Positions 18,079 to 25,158 of a stretch of DNA of 64,000 nucleotides are shown piece by piece. Every line of letters starts with the position of its first letter. The first letter of the stretch is position 1. A program made the translations under genes and the position numbers. The DNA is taken from the NCBI RefSeq assembly GCF_002368335.1, contig NZ_AP018288.1, forward strand, positions 2,336,208 to 2,400,207. The letters are read 5' to 3'. The notes beneath the pieces are model-generated. The model was not told the DNA's origin. It searched no databases and saw only the letters and a program-made list of their open reading frames with translations. This stretch comes from Nostoc sp. NIES-4103 (GTDB taxonomy: Bacteria; Cyanobacteriota; Cyanobacteriia; Cyanobacteriales; Nostocaceae).

Positions 18079-18780
18079 TACCGTTTCACTTTTCTCAAGT
18101 TCCACTCTACAGTAAATATTCAGTCATACCTAGCTAAGAATATTCAATATTATTACTGGTTCAACAGTACCTGAACTCGCAAACTCTAAGCGATCGCTGT
18201 ACCATGACTTGATTAATTTAACCTCAGTTCGGGTTAAGAAGATTTTATCGAACCACCCTCCGGGTGACGCTCCTTCGTCGCTACCGCTGACGCTCGAAGA
18301 CTCGCTAACGCTGCGCTAACGCTAACGCCAGTTCCCCATCTCGGCAGAAGCCCTTCGGGTTCGGCAGTCCCCCAGACGCTCGTTCGCCTTTGGCGTCTCC
18401 CCTTGGGAGAAGACTCGCGCTTCGCTGCGCTAACGCCGGGAACCGCTCCTGTCGGGGGCTGCCTCACCAAGACGGGGACTGGACTCACAGAGGCACAGAG
18501 ATCACAGAGTTATGAGAGTTTGAGAGATATTTTGCGTCAGTTTTAGGAGTTTCAGCCAACGATAGAATCATGGTTTGGGCTTATCCCGAACTCAGGTTAA
18601 TTTAGGAATTACACCGTTCAAAAGTCCGAAAATCTTGACTTTTGACCCGAAGATATGTACCACTTGCGTAAGTCCTGTAATTATAGGTGTCTTACCATCA
18701 GTGTAAGTAGTTTAGTCAGCTTTAACGATAAGATAACCTCAACATGAGATTCTACTTAATTATTTACTCACAAAAAAATT
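18079..18780. other. Intergenic region containing a large GC-rich composite repeat
   Basis: Positions about 18245-18490 are a dense mosaic of GC-rich repeats listed separately. The flanks are AT-rich. The last 120 nt before 18781 should hold the promoter of the ABC transporter genes. No gene is supported; the 84-codon minus-strand frame over the repeat (18234-18488) is built from the repeat itself. Confidence 0.7.
18245..18490. repeat. Composite GC-rich interspersed repeat
   Basis: Mosaic of modules also found elsewhere in the window: GGGTGACGCTCCTTCGTCGC and CGCTAACGCTAACGCCAG (shared with 56963-57049 inside the WD40 gene), CCCCATCTCGGC and AAGACGGGGACT (shared with 86-227 and 44108-44250), and CCCTTCGGGTTCGG. 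Several modules can fold back on each other. Confidence 0.8.
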
Positions 18781-20106
18781 GTGGTATCCAACAAAGCAAC
18801 CGAACACCTGATTGCCCTCAAAAGTGTCAGAAAATCTTATCAGCAACCTAACGGACAGCAAATTGTCATTTTAGAAAATATTAATCTTGAGTTGCGTTCA
18901 GGCGAAATAGTGGCGTTGCTGGGGCCTTCGGGTTCAGGAAAATCTACTTTAATGAGGATAATTGCTGGTTTAATTTCTCCCACACAAGGCGAAGTTCTGT
19001 ATCATAATCGTCCTTTAGTTGGTTTAAATCCTGGGGTAGCAATTGTTTTTCAAAGTTTTGCTCTTTATCCTTGGTTAACTGTACTAGAAAATGTGGAACT
19101 GGGTTTAAAAGCTAAAGGAGAACCCCCAGACTCACGACGGCAAAAAGCGCTACAGATGATTGATATTATTGGTTTGGATGGGTTTGAAAATGCCTATCCC
19201 AAAGAGCTTTCTGGGGGAATGCGTCAGCGAGTTGGATTTGCTAGGGCTTTGGCTGTAGAACCAGAACTGTTATGTATGGATGAGCCATTTTCAGCATTGG
19301 ATGTACTAACAGCAGAAAACTTGCGATTTGAGTTATTAGATTTGTGGTTAGAACGTCGGATACCTACCCAAGCCGTTCTCATTGTCACCCACGGTATTGA
19401 AGAAGCGGTAATTATGGCGGATCGAATTATTGTTTTAGGACGCAATCCTGGGAGAATCCGCGCTGATTTACCTGTGAGTTTACCCCATTACCGCGATCGC
19501 AAACACCCAAGTTTTCAAGCCCTGGTAGATCGAGTTTACACAATCATCACTAATCCTGAACTAGAAAAAATAGAGCTACCCACAACTACCTCTGTACAAC
19601 CTTCAACACCACAACCAAAATATCAGTCTTTACCAGCCGTGCGAATTGGTTCGGTTGCAGGTCTTTTAGAATTATTAGAAGACCGCCAAGAAAAAGATTT
19701 ATATCGGCTTGCCCAAGAATTGCAACTAGAAGTAGATGATATTTTACCAATTGTGGAAGCTGCAAAATTAATGGATTTTGTAGAACTTGCAGAAGGCGAT
19801 ATTAGCTTAAAACCAATCGCGCAAGAATTTATTAACGGCGGTATTGATGAACGTAAAGAAATTGTGCGATCGCAACTTTTAACTCATATTCGCTTGGTAC
19901 AACAAATTTATCGTTTATTAGAAGCAAAAAATAATCAGCGCATTCCAGAAGAACTGGTTTTAGATATCCTAGAAACTCACTTTAGCCCACAAGAAGCCGA
20001 GCAACAATTACAAACTGTAGTTGATTGGGGTCGTTACGCTGAGATATACGGCTATGATGAGCCATCTGGTCAAATATTTTTAGAGCAAGTTGTTGTTAGT
20101 CAATAG
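18781..20106 (+). CDS. ABC importer ATP-binding protein, NitT/TauT type, with C-terminal AAA-associated domain
   Basis: This 441-residue protein has an ABC ATPase in residues 1-265 like those of nitrate, sulfonate, taurine and bicarbonate importers: Walker A GPSGSGKST (K54), Q-loop VFQSFALYPWLT, signature LSGGMRQR, Walker B LLCMDEPFSALD and switch His in IVTHGIEEA. A linker leads to a C-terminal domain of about 150 residues (about 290-440) that resembles the AAA-associated domain (ABC_transp) found on some of these ATPases; its role is unclear and probably regulatory. The start is GTG at 18781; no better ATG was seen. It is followed 68 nt later by the permease gene, so the two form a transporter operon. 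No substrate-binding protein is encoded nearby, so the substrate cannot be named. Confidence 0.9.
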   Translation: MVSNKATEHLIALKSVRKSYQQPNGQQIVILENINLELRSGEIVALLGPSGSGKSTLMRIIAGLISPTQGEVLYHNRPLVGLNPGVAIVFQSFALYPWLTVLENVELGLKAKGEPPDSRRQKALQMIDIIGLDGFENAYPKELSGGMRQRVGFARALAVEPELLCMDEPFSALDVLTAENLRFELLDLWLERRIPTQAVLIVTHGIEEAVIMADRIIVLGRNPGRIRADLPVSLPHYRDRKHPSFQALVDRVYTIITNPELEKIELPTTTSVQPSTPQPKYQSLPAVRIGSVAGLLELLEDRQEKDLYRLAQELQLEVDDILPIVEAAKLMDFVELAEGDISLKPIAQEFINGGIDERKEIVRSQLLTHIRLVQQIYRLLEAKNNQRIPEELVLDILETHFSPQEAEQQLQTVVDWGRYAEIYGYDEPSGQIFLEQVVVSQ

Positions 20107-20174
20107 TCAATAGTCAATAGTCAATTGTCAATTGTCAGTTGTTATTTATCCCTGCTCCCCTGCTCCCCACTCCT
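20101..20174. repeat. TAGTCAA/TTGTCAA heptamers and CCCTGCT repeats between ATPase and permease genes
   Basis: The ATPase stop lies in a run of TAGTCAA heptamers, followed by TTGTCAA variants and by C-rich CCCTGCTCCCC repeats up to the permease start. An in-frame TTG at 20139 would make the permease begin inside this repeat, so the ATG at 20175 is preferred. Confidence 0.75.
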
Positions 20175-21914
20175 ATGACTCGACCTCTCACTCCTGCTAA
20201 CAAAACTCCAGGACATAGCAATTGGACTTGGCAAGATGGATTGCTGATTCTCTTGATCGTGTCCTTAATTGTGTTAATTATCAGAACTGCTTCTCAATTC
20301 ACTGGTACTTTTAAACCAGAATTGATGATTTCTACTAATATTAATGCTTTACCAGGATATACAGCCCAAACCTTAATTCGGATGGGGCTTGCTTACTTTT
20401 TATCTCTAATTTTTACTCTCTTGTATGCCTATACCGCTTATCGTTCACGAATCGCGGAACGCATTTTAATTCCCATGTTGGATATCCTGCAATCGATTCC
20501 AGTATTATCTTTTTTACCGGGTGTTGTACTGGCTTTAATTGCTCTGTTTCCTGGTCAAAGAATCGGTGTAGAACTAGCAGCTATCTTGCTAATTTTTACT
20601 GGAATGACTTGGAATATGACTTTGAGTTTTTACCAGTCTCTCCAAAGTATTCCGCAAGAATTATTAGAAGCAGCGCGAGTTTATCGGCTTAATCTCTGGC
20701 AACGCTTTTGGACATTAGAGTTACCATCTGGTGTGATTGGGTTGGTGTGGAACAGTGTGATGTCGGTGGCTGGAGGTTGGTTTTTTTTAATTGCTATTGA
20801 GTCATTTACTTTAGGTAATAAAGATTTTCGCTTGCCGGGATTAGGCTCTTTTTTAGGGACAGCAGCTAATCAGGGAAATTTTTTAGCTATATTTTGGGGT
20901 TTGGCGGTGTTGATTGGGGTGATTGTCGCAACTGATTTTTTGGTGTGGCGGCCTTTGATTGCTTGGGCAGAAAAATTTAAGTTGGAAATGGTTGAAACGG
21001 AAAATGCGCCCCAATCATCGGTGTTGGATCTTCTCAGGCGATCGCCGACTTTAAGAGCAATTGGCGATCGCATTGTTCAGCCATTACAATCAGCCATAGA
21101 CGACAGTCTAATTCGGTCGTTTCCCGTGCGTTCTGTGCCTGTAAATGCCAAAGGTAGCCTCAACTTGCCGAGTTTTTTCAATTGGGTATTTGTTAGCGGC
21201 TTCACTTTAATTGTTTTGTGGGGTACTTGGGAAGCTGTACTGCTATTACGGACTTTGGGTTGGGCTGATTGGCAACAAGTGATCAAAGGTGCTTTGTTAA
21301 CGGCGTTGCGAGTCATCATTGCTTTGATATTATCACTGTTGTGGACTGTGCCTGTAGGCGTAGCAATTGGACGCGATCGGCGACTAGCTCAAGTTTTGCA
21401 ACCATTGGTACAAATCGCCGCCTCGGTGCCAGCAACAGCTTTATTTCCGGTGCTGCTGCTGGGTTTAACCCGCATTGCTGGCGGTTTGCAGATTGGCGCG
21501 ATCGCTCTGATGATGCTAGGAACAATGTGGTATATCCTATTCAATGTCATTGCTGGGGCGCAGTCCATCCCCTCAGACCTCATCGAGGCAGCTTGGGTGT
21601 ATAAACTATCTTTTTGGCAACGCTGGCGGACTTTAATTTTACCTGCTATCTTTCCCTACCTAATTACTGGCATCATCACCGCCGTTGGTGGCGCTTGGAA
21701 TGCCAGTATCGTTAGTGAATACGTTACATTTCAAGGGCGAATAATTAGTACTTCTGGGTTAGGGGCAACGATTTCTCATGCTACAGCTACAGGCAATTTC
21801 TCTTTGTTATTAGCTTCGACAGTAGTCATGTCTCTATTAGTCGTGTTGACCAATCGTTTGATTTGGCGGCCCCTTTACAATTTAGCTCAAGAGAAATATC
21901 AATTATTGGTTTAG
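20175..21914 (+). CDS. ABC transporter permease, two fused BPD_transp_1 domains
   Basis: Inner-membrane protein of 579 residues from the ATG at 20175. It contains two binding-protein-dependent permease domains in one chain, each with about five or six hydrophobic segments. Both carry an EAA-type loop that contacts the ATPase: LLEAARVYRLNLWQRFWTLELP in the first half (shown here only as an approximate location near residue 175) and LIEAAWVYKLSFWQRW in the second. The internal duplication means one gene supplies both membrane halves of the importer, matching the single ATPase upstream. A hydrophilic stretch in the middle separates the halves. No periplasmic binding protein is adjacent. Family members of this double form are usually labelled nitrate/sulfonate/bicarbonate-type, without proven substrate. 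Confidence 0.88.
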   Translation: MTRPLTPANKTPGHSNWTWQDGLLILLIVSLIVLIIRTASQFTGTFKPELMISTNINALPGYTAQTLIRMGLAYFLSLIFTLLYAYTAYRSRIAERILIPMLDILQSIPVLSFLPGVVLALIALFPGQRIGVELAAILLIFTGMTWNMTLSFYQSLQSIPQELLEAARVYRLNLWQRFWTLELPSGVIGLVWNSVMSVAGGWFFLIAIESFTLGNKDFRLPGLGSFLGTAANQGNFLAIFWGLAVLIGVIVATDFLVWRPLIAWAEKFKLEMVETENAPQSSVLDLLRRSPTLRAIGDRIVQPLQSAIDDSLIRSFPVRSVPVNAKGSLNLPSFFNWVFVSGFTLIVLWGTWEAVLLLRTLGWADWQQVIKGALLTALRVIIALILSLLWTVPVGVAIGRDRRLAQVLQPLVQIAASVPATALFPVLLLGLTRIAGGLQIGAIALMMLGTMWYILFNVIAGAQSIPSDLIEAAWVYKLSFWQRWRTLILPAIFPYLITGIITAVGGAWNASIVSEYVTFQGRIISTSGLGATISHATATGNFSLLLASTVVMSLLVVLTNRLIWRPLYNLAQEKYQLLV

Positions 21915-22280
21915 GTAGGTCAGCACAGCTATGTTGCCCACTCATCAGAGTTAACTAATATCTGATGTGAATAGTTCGTCAGCTATTAATCCAAATAATT
22001 TTGATTTTTTATACTTTTTCTGCCTCAGTAAAAATAGTTTATCTACTTTAAGTTATACATTTGAATGCAATATTGTATTAATTATTTTTAGCAAAATACA
22101 GATTATATTTACTATATAAATAATTGTTTTATATAGACAAAATCACTTGAATTATGTCTGTTAGACTCACAAAAAAATAATTAATGAAATAAAAAATTTA
22201 TAGAAAATTTACTTCAAATTTTATTGCAATAATGTAATAATTTAAAAGTCCAATATACTTCTAGTATACCAACTAAAACA
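21915..22280. other. AT-rich leader before the peptide genes
   Basis: 366 bp of very AT-rich DNA without a gene. It presumably holds the promoter of the first small peptide gene. No clear -35/-10 pair or operator could be assigned by eye. Confidence 0.6.
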
Positions 22281-22544
22281 ATGAGTAAAATAGTCATTTC
22301 TGACTTAAGTCATATTGATGTTGAGACATTTTTGGACGAGCTAACTCCAGCTCAAACAGACACTGTATTTGGCGGTGGCTCTCCGTATATTTATATCAAT
22401 AATGTTACTGACAGTGTAAGCATAAATAGTTCAGGAGATAATACAGTTGAAGCCGGAGGTGTAAATTCAGTTAGTTATCACGACAATAAGATTAACACCA
22501 ACGACTATTCCAGATCGAATCACAACGTATTTTATACTTATTAA
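22281..22544 (+). CDS. Small peptide with double-glycine-type leader, paralogue 1
   Basis: 87 residues, first of three tandem paralogues. The N-terminus MSKIVISDLSHIDVETFLDE runs into LTPAQTDTVFGGG, a leader ending in a Gly-Gly site with hydrophobic residues at the spacing typical of leaders cut by C39-peptidase ABC exporters (compare the consensus L-T-x3-hydrophobic-x3-hydrophobic-x-GG). After GG the 54-residue tail is rich in Asn, Ser, Tyr and Val, has no Cys, and ends in DNKINTNDYSRSNHN, a motif shared with paralogue 2. Upstream it reads AAAACAATG with no strong Shine-Dalgarno. Likely a bacteriocin-like or signalling pre-peptide; no exporter or modifying enzyme is nearby, so its role is unproven. 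Confidence 0.75.
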   Translation: MSKIVISDLSHIDVETFLDELTPAQTDTVFGGGSPYIYINNVTDSVSINSSGDNTVEAGGVNSVSYHDNKINTNDYSRSNHNVFYTY

Positions 22545-22857
22545 TCATTGATGCCGTTGTGTAACAAAAACTGATAGTTAGATTGATCATTGGTGTAAAG
22601 AAGTAGCTATAAAGCCTATGACGTAATCGTTATGGCATATAGACTTTCTGATACTGAAATAGTTTTTGAGGCTGCAATCGCATCAATTCAAAAGCTAAAT
22701 CCCTGCAAAAGTTCTTTCATGCGAACTACCTCTAGCGATTTGACTTGATTTGTGAAATCTTGTGTATGGGCTGTTGACTGTTAATTATTAACAGTCAACA
22801 ACCATGTTTATTTTTTAGCTGATAAAGCCTGACCAACAAACCTGAACTAGAAAGAGA
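22545..22857. other. Spacer between peptide paralogues 1 and 2
   Basis: No gene. It contains a segment at 22663-22700 (TTTTTGAGGCTGCAATCGCA and following) that is conserved downstream of paralogue 2 at 23223-23260, and a strong hairpin at 22773-22799. Confidence 0.65.
22773..22799 (+). terminator. Hairpin with downstream T-rich tract, possible terminator
   Basis: Perfect 12-bp stem GTTGACTGTTAA / TTAACAGTCAAC with loop TTA, followed after about 10 nt by TTTATTTTTTAG. It may end the transcript of the first peptide gene; the T-tract is offset from the stem, so the call is tentative. The motif also resembles the GTCAA-type short repeats. Confidence 0.45.
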
Positions 22858-23100
22858 ATGGCTAAAATAGTAATTTATGACTTACATCCTACTGATGTAG
22901 GCTCATTTATACACGCTCTTACTCCACTGCAAATGGAGACTGTAATCGGGGGTTATACCATTTCTGTAATCAACATTAACGGTGGCGTAAATAACACCGA
23001 AAATACATATTATATAGGTTCACATTGGTACAACTTCAAGGATAATAAAATTTACACCATAGACTATTCAAGGTCTAATTACAACTGGTTATATGTTTAG
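22858..23100 (+). CDS. Small peptide with double-glycine-type leader, paralogue 2
   Basis: 80 residues. The leader MAKIVIYDLHPTDVGSFIHA is followed by LTPLQMETVIGGY, aligning residue for residue with paralogue 1 up to the Gly-Gly. The tail after GG is about 48 residues, rich in Asn, Ile and Tyr, without Cys, and ends in DNKIYTIDYSRSNYNWLYV, sharing DNKI-x-T-x-DYSRSN-x-N with paralogue 1. Conservation of both leader and C-terminus with a variable middle suggests selection on export and on the C-terminal segment. The start follows GAAAGAGA. Function unknown; it could be a secreted peptide of a bacteriocin-like family. Confidence 0.75.
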   Translation: MAKIVIYDLHPTDVGSFIHALTPLQMETVIGGYTISVININGGVNNTENTYYIGSHWYNFKDNKIYTIDYSRSNYNWLYV

Positions 23101-23353
23101 CGATCGGTAATTGATGTCCTGGAATCGGATGAAGTATAGATAGAGTTGATAACGATGTACCAGAGAAAATATAAAGCAGTAGAAATTATCATACTACTAT
23201 CTAATTTTCTGGACATCAAGTATTTTTGAAGTTTCAATCACATCAATTATAAGGCTAAAGATAGACCAAATTATCTAACAGCAATTGTGCTTGCTTAAAT
23301 TTGCACAACTGTTCATTCTTTGCTCTAACAACCCTGACCTCCAAAATCAAACA

Positions 23354-23587
23354 ATGGCTAAAATAGTAATTTCTGATTTATATCCTGTTGATGCAAATAC
23401 ATGTTTGCAAGACTTAACATCAGTAGAAATGGATACAATTGTAGGAGGTGCTGATCCCTCATTAGCCAACATTATGGACATTGTAAATCAGTTCTCAAAG
23501 GCATATACTCTTTTTACTCTAGGTAACAACAAGATTTTTAGCTTTGACTTGTCAGGATTAACTATCAATTTTATATCCTTAACTTGA
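23354..23587 (+). CDS. Small peptide with double-glycine-type leader, paralogue 3
   Basis: 77 residues from the ATG at 23354. An in-frame TTG-type extension to 23285 exists, but only the shorter form aligns with the other two peptides. The leader MAKIVISDLYPVDANTCLQD continues LTSVEMDTIVGGA. The tail is more divergent: the NNKIFSFDLS segment corresponds to DNKI-x-T-x-DYS of the other copies, and the rest is hydrophobic. The start context CAAACAATGGCTAAAATAG is nearly the same as in paralogue 1. This looks like the oldest or most diverged copy. The only Cys lies in the leader. Confidence 0.72.
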   Translation: MAKIVISDLYPVDANTCLQDLTSVEMDTIVGGADPSLANIMDIVNQFSKAYTLFTLGNNKIFSFDLSGLTINFISLT

Positions 23588-23670
23588 TAGTCTCATCATT
23601 TGGTAATTCATAGGTTACGAACTTATACCATTTAACTTAATTACTGATACAAATTCTTCCACGCCACTAC

Positions 23671-23803
23671 TGGCGTGGCAAGCTTAAAATAGTGCATTAA
23701 TAAACTCTTGTGGGATGGGTGTCTCGCCCGTCCTTTATTGGCGGGTAAGATACCCGCCCCACAAGAAAATCTATCGCAACATTTTAGACTTGCTACGCTA
23801 CTA
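23671..23803. mobile_element. MITE-like element next to the SDR stop codon
   Basis: Left end TGGCGTGGCAAGCTTAAAAT; right end ATTTTAGACTTGCTACGCTA is its imperfect inverse. The inner hairpin CTTGTGGGATGGGTG to CCCGCCCCACAAG is shared with the element at 11031-11220. The right end lies 2-3 nt from the stop codon of the SDR gene. Confidence 0.72.
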
Positions 23804-23805
23804 CG

Positions 23806-24666
23806 CTAAAGTTGCTGTTTTGGTAATAAACCAAAATCTCTAGCAATGAGTTTGTCTAACCAGCGATGGGGCAATGCCAAAGGAATAATCCAATTAGGAA
23901 TCGGATTAGGAACAATTGCATATCGTGCTTTAGGATTTTGAGTTTCAAACACTTTCTTGATGAATTGTCCAATTACCTCAGGAGAGTAACCTTGCTTGCC
24001 CATGCGAGTAAAGTATTTTTGAAATGCCTGCATAGGTTTTGCATATTCGGTTGTAGCATATCGACTGATATTTTGAGCAGATTCGTTATCCCAAATGGGT
24101 GTATTAACTGCACCAGGAGCGATGATAATCACATCAATTCCATGAAGTTGTAATTCTCGCCGTAAGCTGTGAGACATTCCCTCAATTGCGTGTTTACTAC
24201 TAGCATAGGCACCAATGAAAGGTGCTGCAATCTTTCCACCAACAGAACTAATATTAATGATTCTTCCAGGTTTTGATGTTAGTGATTTTCTGACTCTCAG
24301 CAATGGTAAAAATGCTTGAATTACTGCAATTTGAGCAATCACATTGACTTCAAACTGCCAACGAATCTCATCCAAAGGCTGATAAATTAGTGGCCCACTA
24401 GTGGCAATTCCAGCATTATTAATTAGCCCAGCTAATCCCTTTCCCTCTAACATTGATGCTACCTGTTGAGCCGCTTGGAGTAAAGCGTTTGAGTCAGTAA
24501 CATCGAACAATAGCGGAGTAAAGTTAGAACCAATTTCAGCTTTTAAGCGTTGAGCATCCTGATGTTTACGGATGCTACCGAATACCTGATAACCCTGATT
24601 AGCAAATACTTTTGCTGTTCCATATCCAATTCCAGAAGAGACACCTGTGATCAAAATAGCGTCCAT
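23806..24666 (-). CDS. Short-chain dehydrogenase/reductase (classical SDR)
   Basis: A 286-residue NAD(P)-dependent oxidoreductase. It has the Rossmann motif TGVSSGIG at residues 7-14, NNAGIATSG after the fourth strand, the catalytic Ser in NISSVGGK and Y-x-x-x-K in YASSKHA. Length and sequence fit classical SDRs acting on alcohols or carbonyls; the substrate cannot be told. It is divergent from a MerR-family regulator with a 79-bp spacer that contains a canonical MerR-type promoter pointing toward this gene, so it is very likely the regulator's target. A MITE-like element abuts its 3' end. Confidence 0.92.
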   Translation of the reverse strand: MDAILITGVSSGIGYGTAKVFANQGYQVFGSIRKHQDAQRLKAEIGSNFTPLLFDVTDSNALLQAAQQVASMLEGKGLAGLINNAGIATSGPLIYQPLDEIRWQFEVNVIAQIAVIQAFLPLLRVRKSLTSKPGRIINISSVGGKIAAPFIGAYASSKHAIEGMSHSLRRELQLHGIDVIIIAPGAVNTPIWDNESAQNISRYATTEYAKPMQAFQKYFTRMGKQGYSPEVIGQFIKKVFETQNPKARYAIVPNPIPNWIIPLALPHRWLDKLIARDFGLLPKQQL

Positions 24667-24704
24667 ATTAACCTCTGCACTGAGTAGGCGATTGAGTCAA
24701 TGAC

Positions 24705-24736
24705 ACTGTAAACTATGGACTATACTCCAGAGTCAA
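24705..24736 (-). promoter_or_regulatory. MerR-type promoter/operator of the SDR gene
   Basis: Read on the minus strand: -35 TTGACT (24736-24731), a 20-bp spacer, then -10-like TACAGT (24710-24705). The spacer region holds an imperfect dyad ACTCTGGAGTA / TAGTCCATAGT (9 of 11 pairs). An overlong spacer with a central dyad is the hallmark of promoters untwisted by MerR-family activators, and the -35 half closely resembles promoters such as that of zntA (from memory). The SDR start codon is about 40 nt downstream. Confidence 0.8.
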
Positions 24737-24745
24737 GGTATAATT

Positions 24746-25093
24746 ATGCTAATTAGTGAACTAGCAAAAAAATCTGGTCTTCGAGTTGATACGATTCGCT
24801 TTTATGAAAAGAAAGGCTTGATTGACTCTGAGCTAATTAGCCGTAGAAACAACAATTACAGAGATTATTCAGAAGTTAGCTTGGAAAGGTTAACTTTAAT
24901 TCAGCAAGCCAAACGTTTGGGATTCACTCTCAGAGAAATTCAGCAGTGGATTAAAGACTTTGAAAGCGATCAACTTACTGTTGAGCAAAAACAGAGTATT
25001 CTTAGTCATAAACTTGAACAAATTGATCAGCGAATAGATGAACTAAATAAGATGAAGATTTATCTGTTGGCAAAATTGGATCGCTTATGTTGA
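24746..25093 (+). CDS. MerR-family transcriptional regulator
   Basis: 115 residues. The N-terminal winged helix-turn-helix is typical: ISELAKKSGLRVDTIRFYEK with YRDYSEVSLERL following, then a helical stretch and a dimerising coiled coil (about residues 80-110). There is no extended C-terminal effector domain and no metal-binding Cys pair, only one Cys at the very end, so it is unlikely to be a classical metal sensor. It probably activates the divergent SDR gene through the dyad in the 79-bp spacer and may autoregulate. The inducer is unknown; short MerR proteins of this type often respond to electrophiles, aldehydes or redox signals, but nothing in the sequence proves that. Confidence 0.92.
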   Translation: MLISELAKKSGLRVDTIRFYEKKGLIDSELISRRNNNYRDYSEVSLERLTLIQQAKRLGFTLREIQQWIKDFESDQLTVEQKQSILSHKLEQIDQRIDELNKMKIYLLAKLDRLC

Positions 25094-25158
25094 TGAGAGA
25101 TGATTGTACTCAATCAACACCTCCTTCCCTATTCCCTGTTTCCTTTGTTTTTTAAAAC

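Noticed and set aside
18234..18488. 84-codon minus-strand frame over the GC-rich repeat
   Set aside because: It is composed of repeat modules seen elsewhere without a conserved frame, and encodes low-complexity Arg/Pro/Ser sequence.
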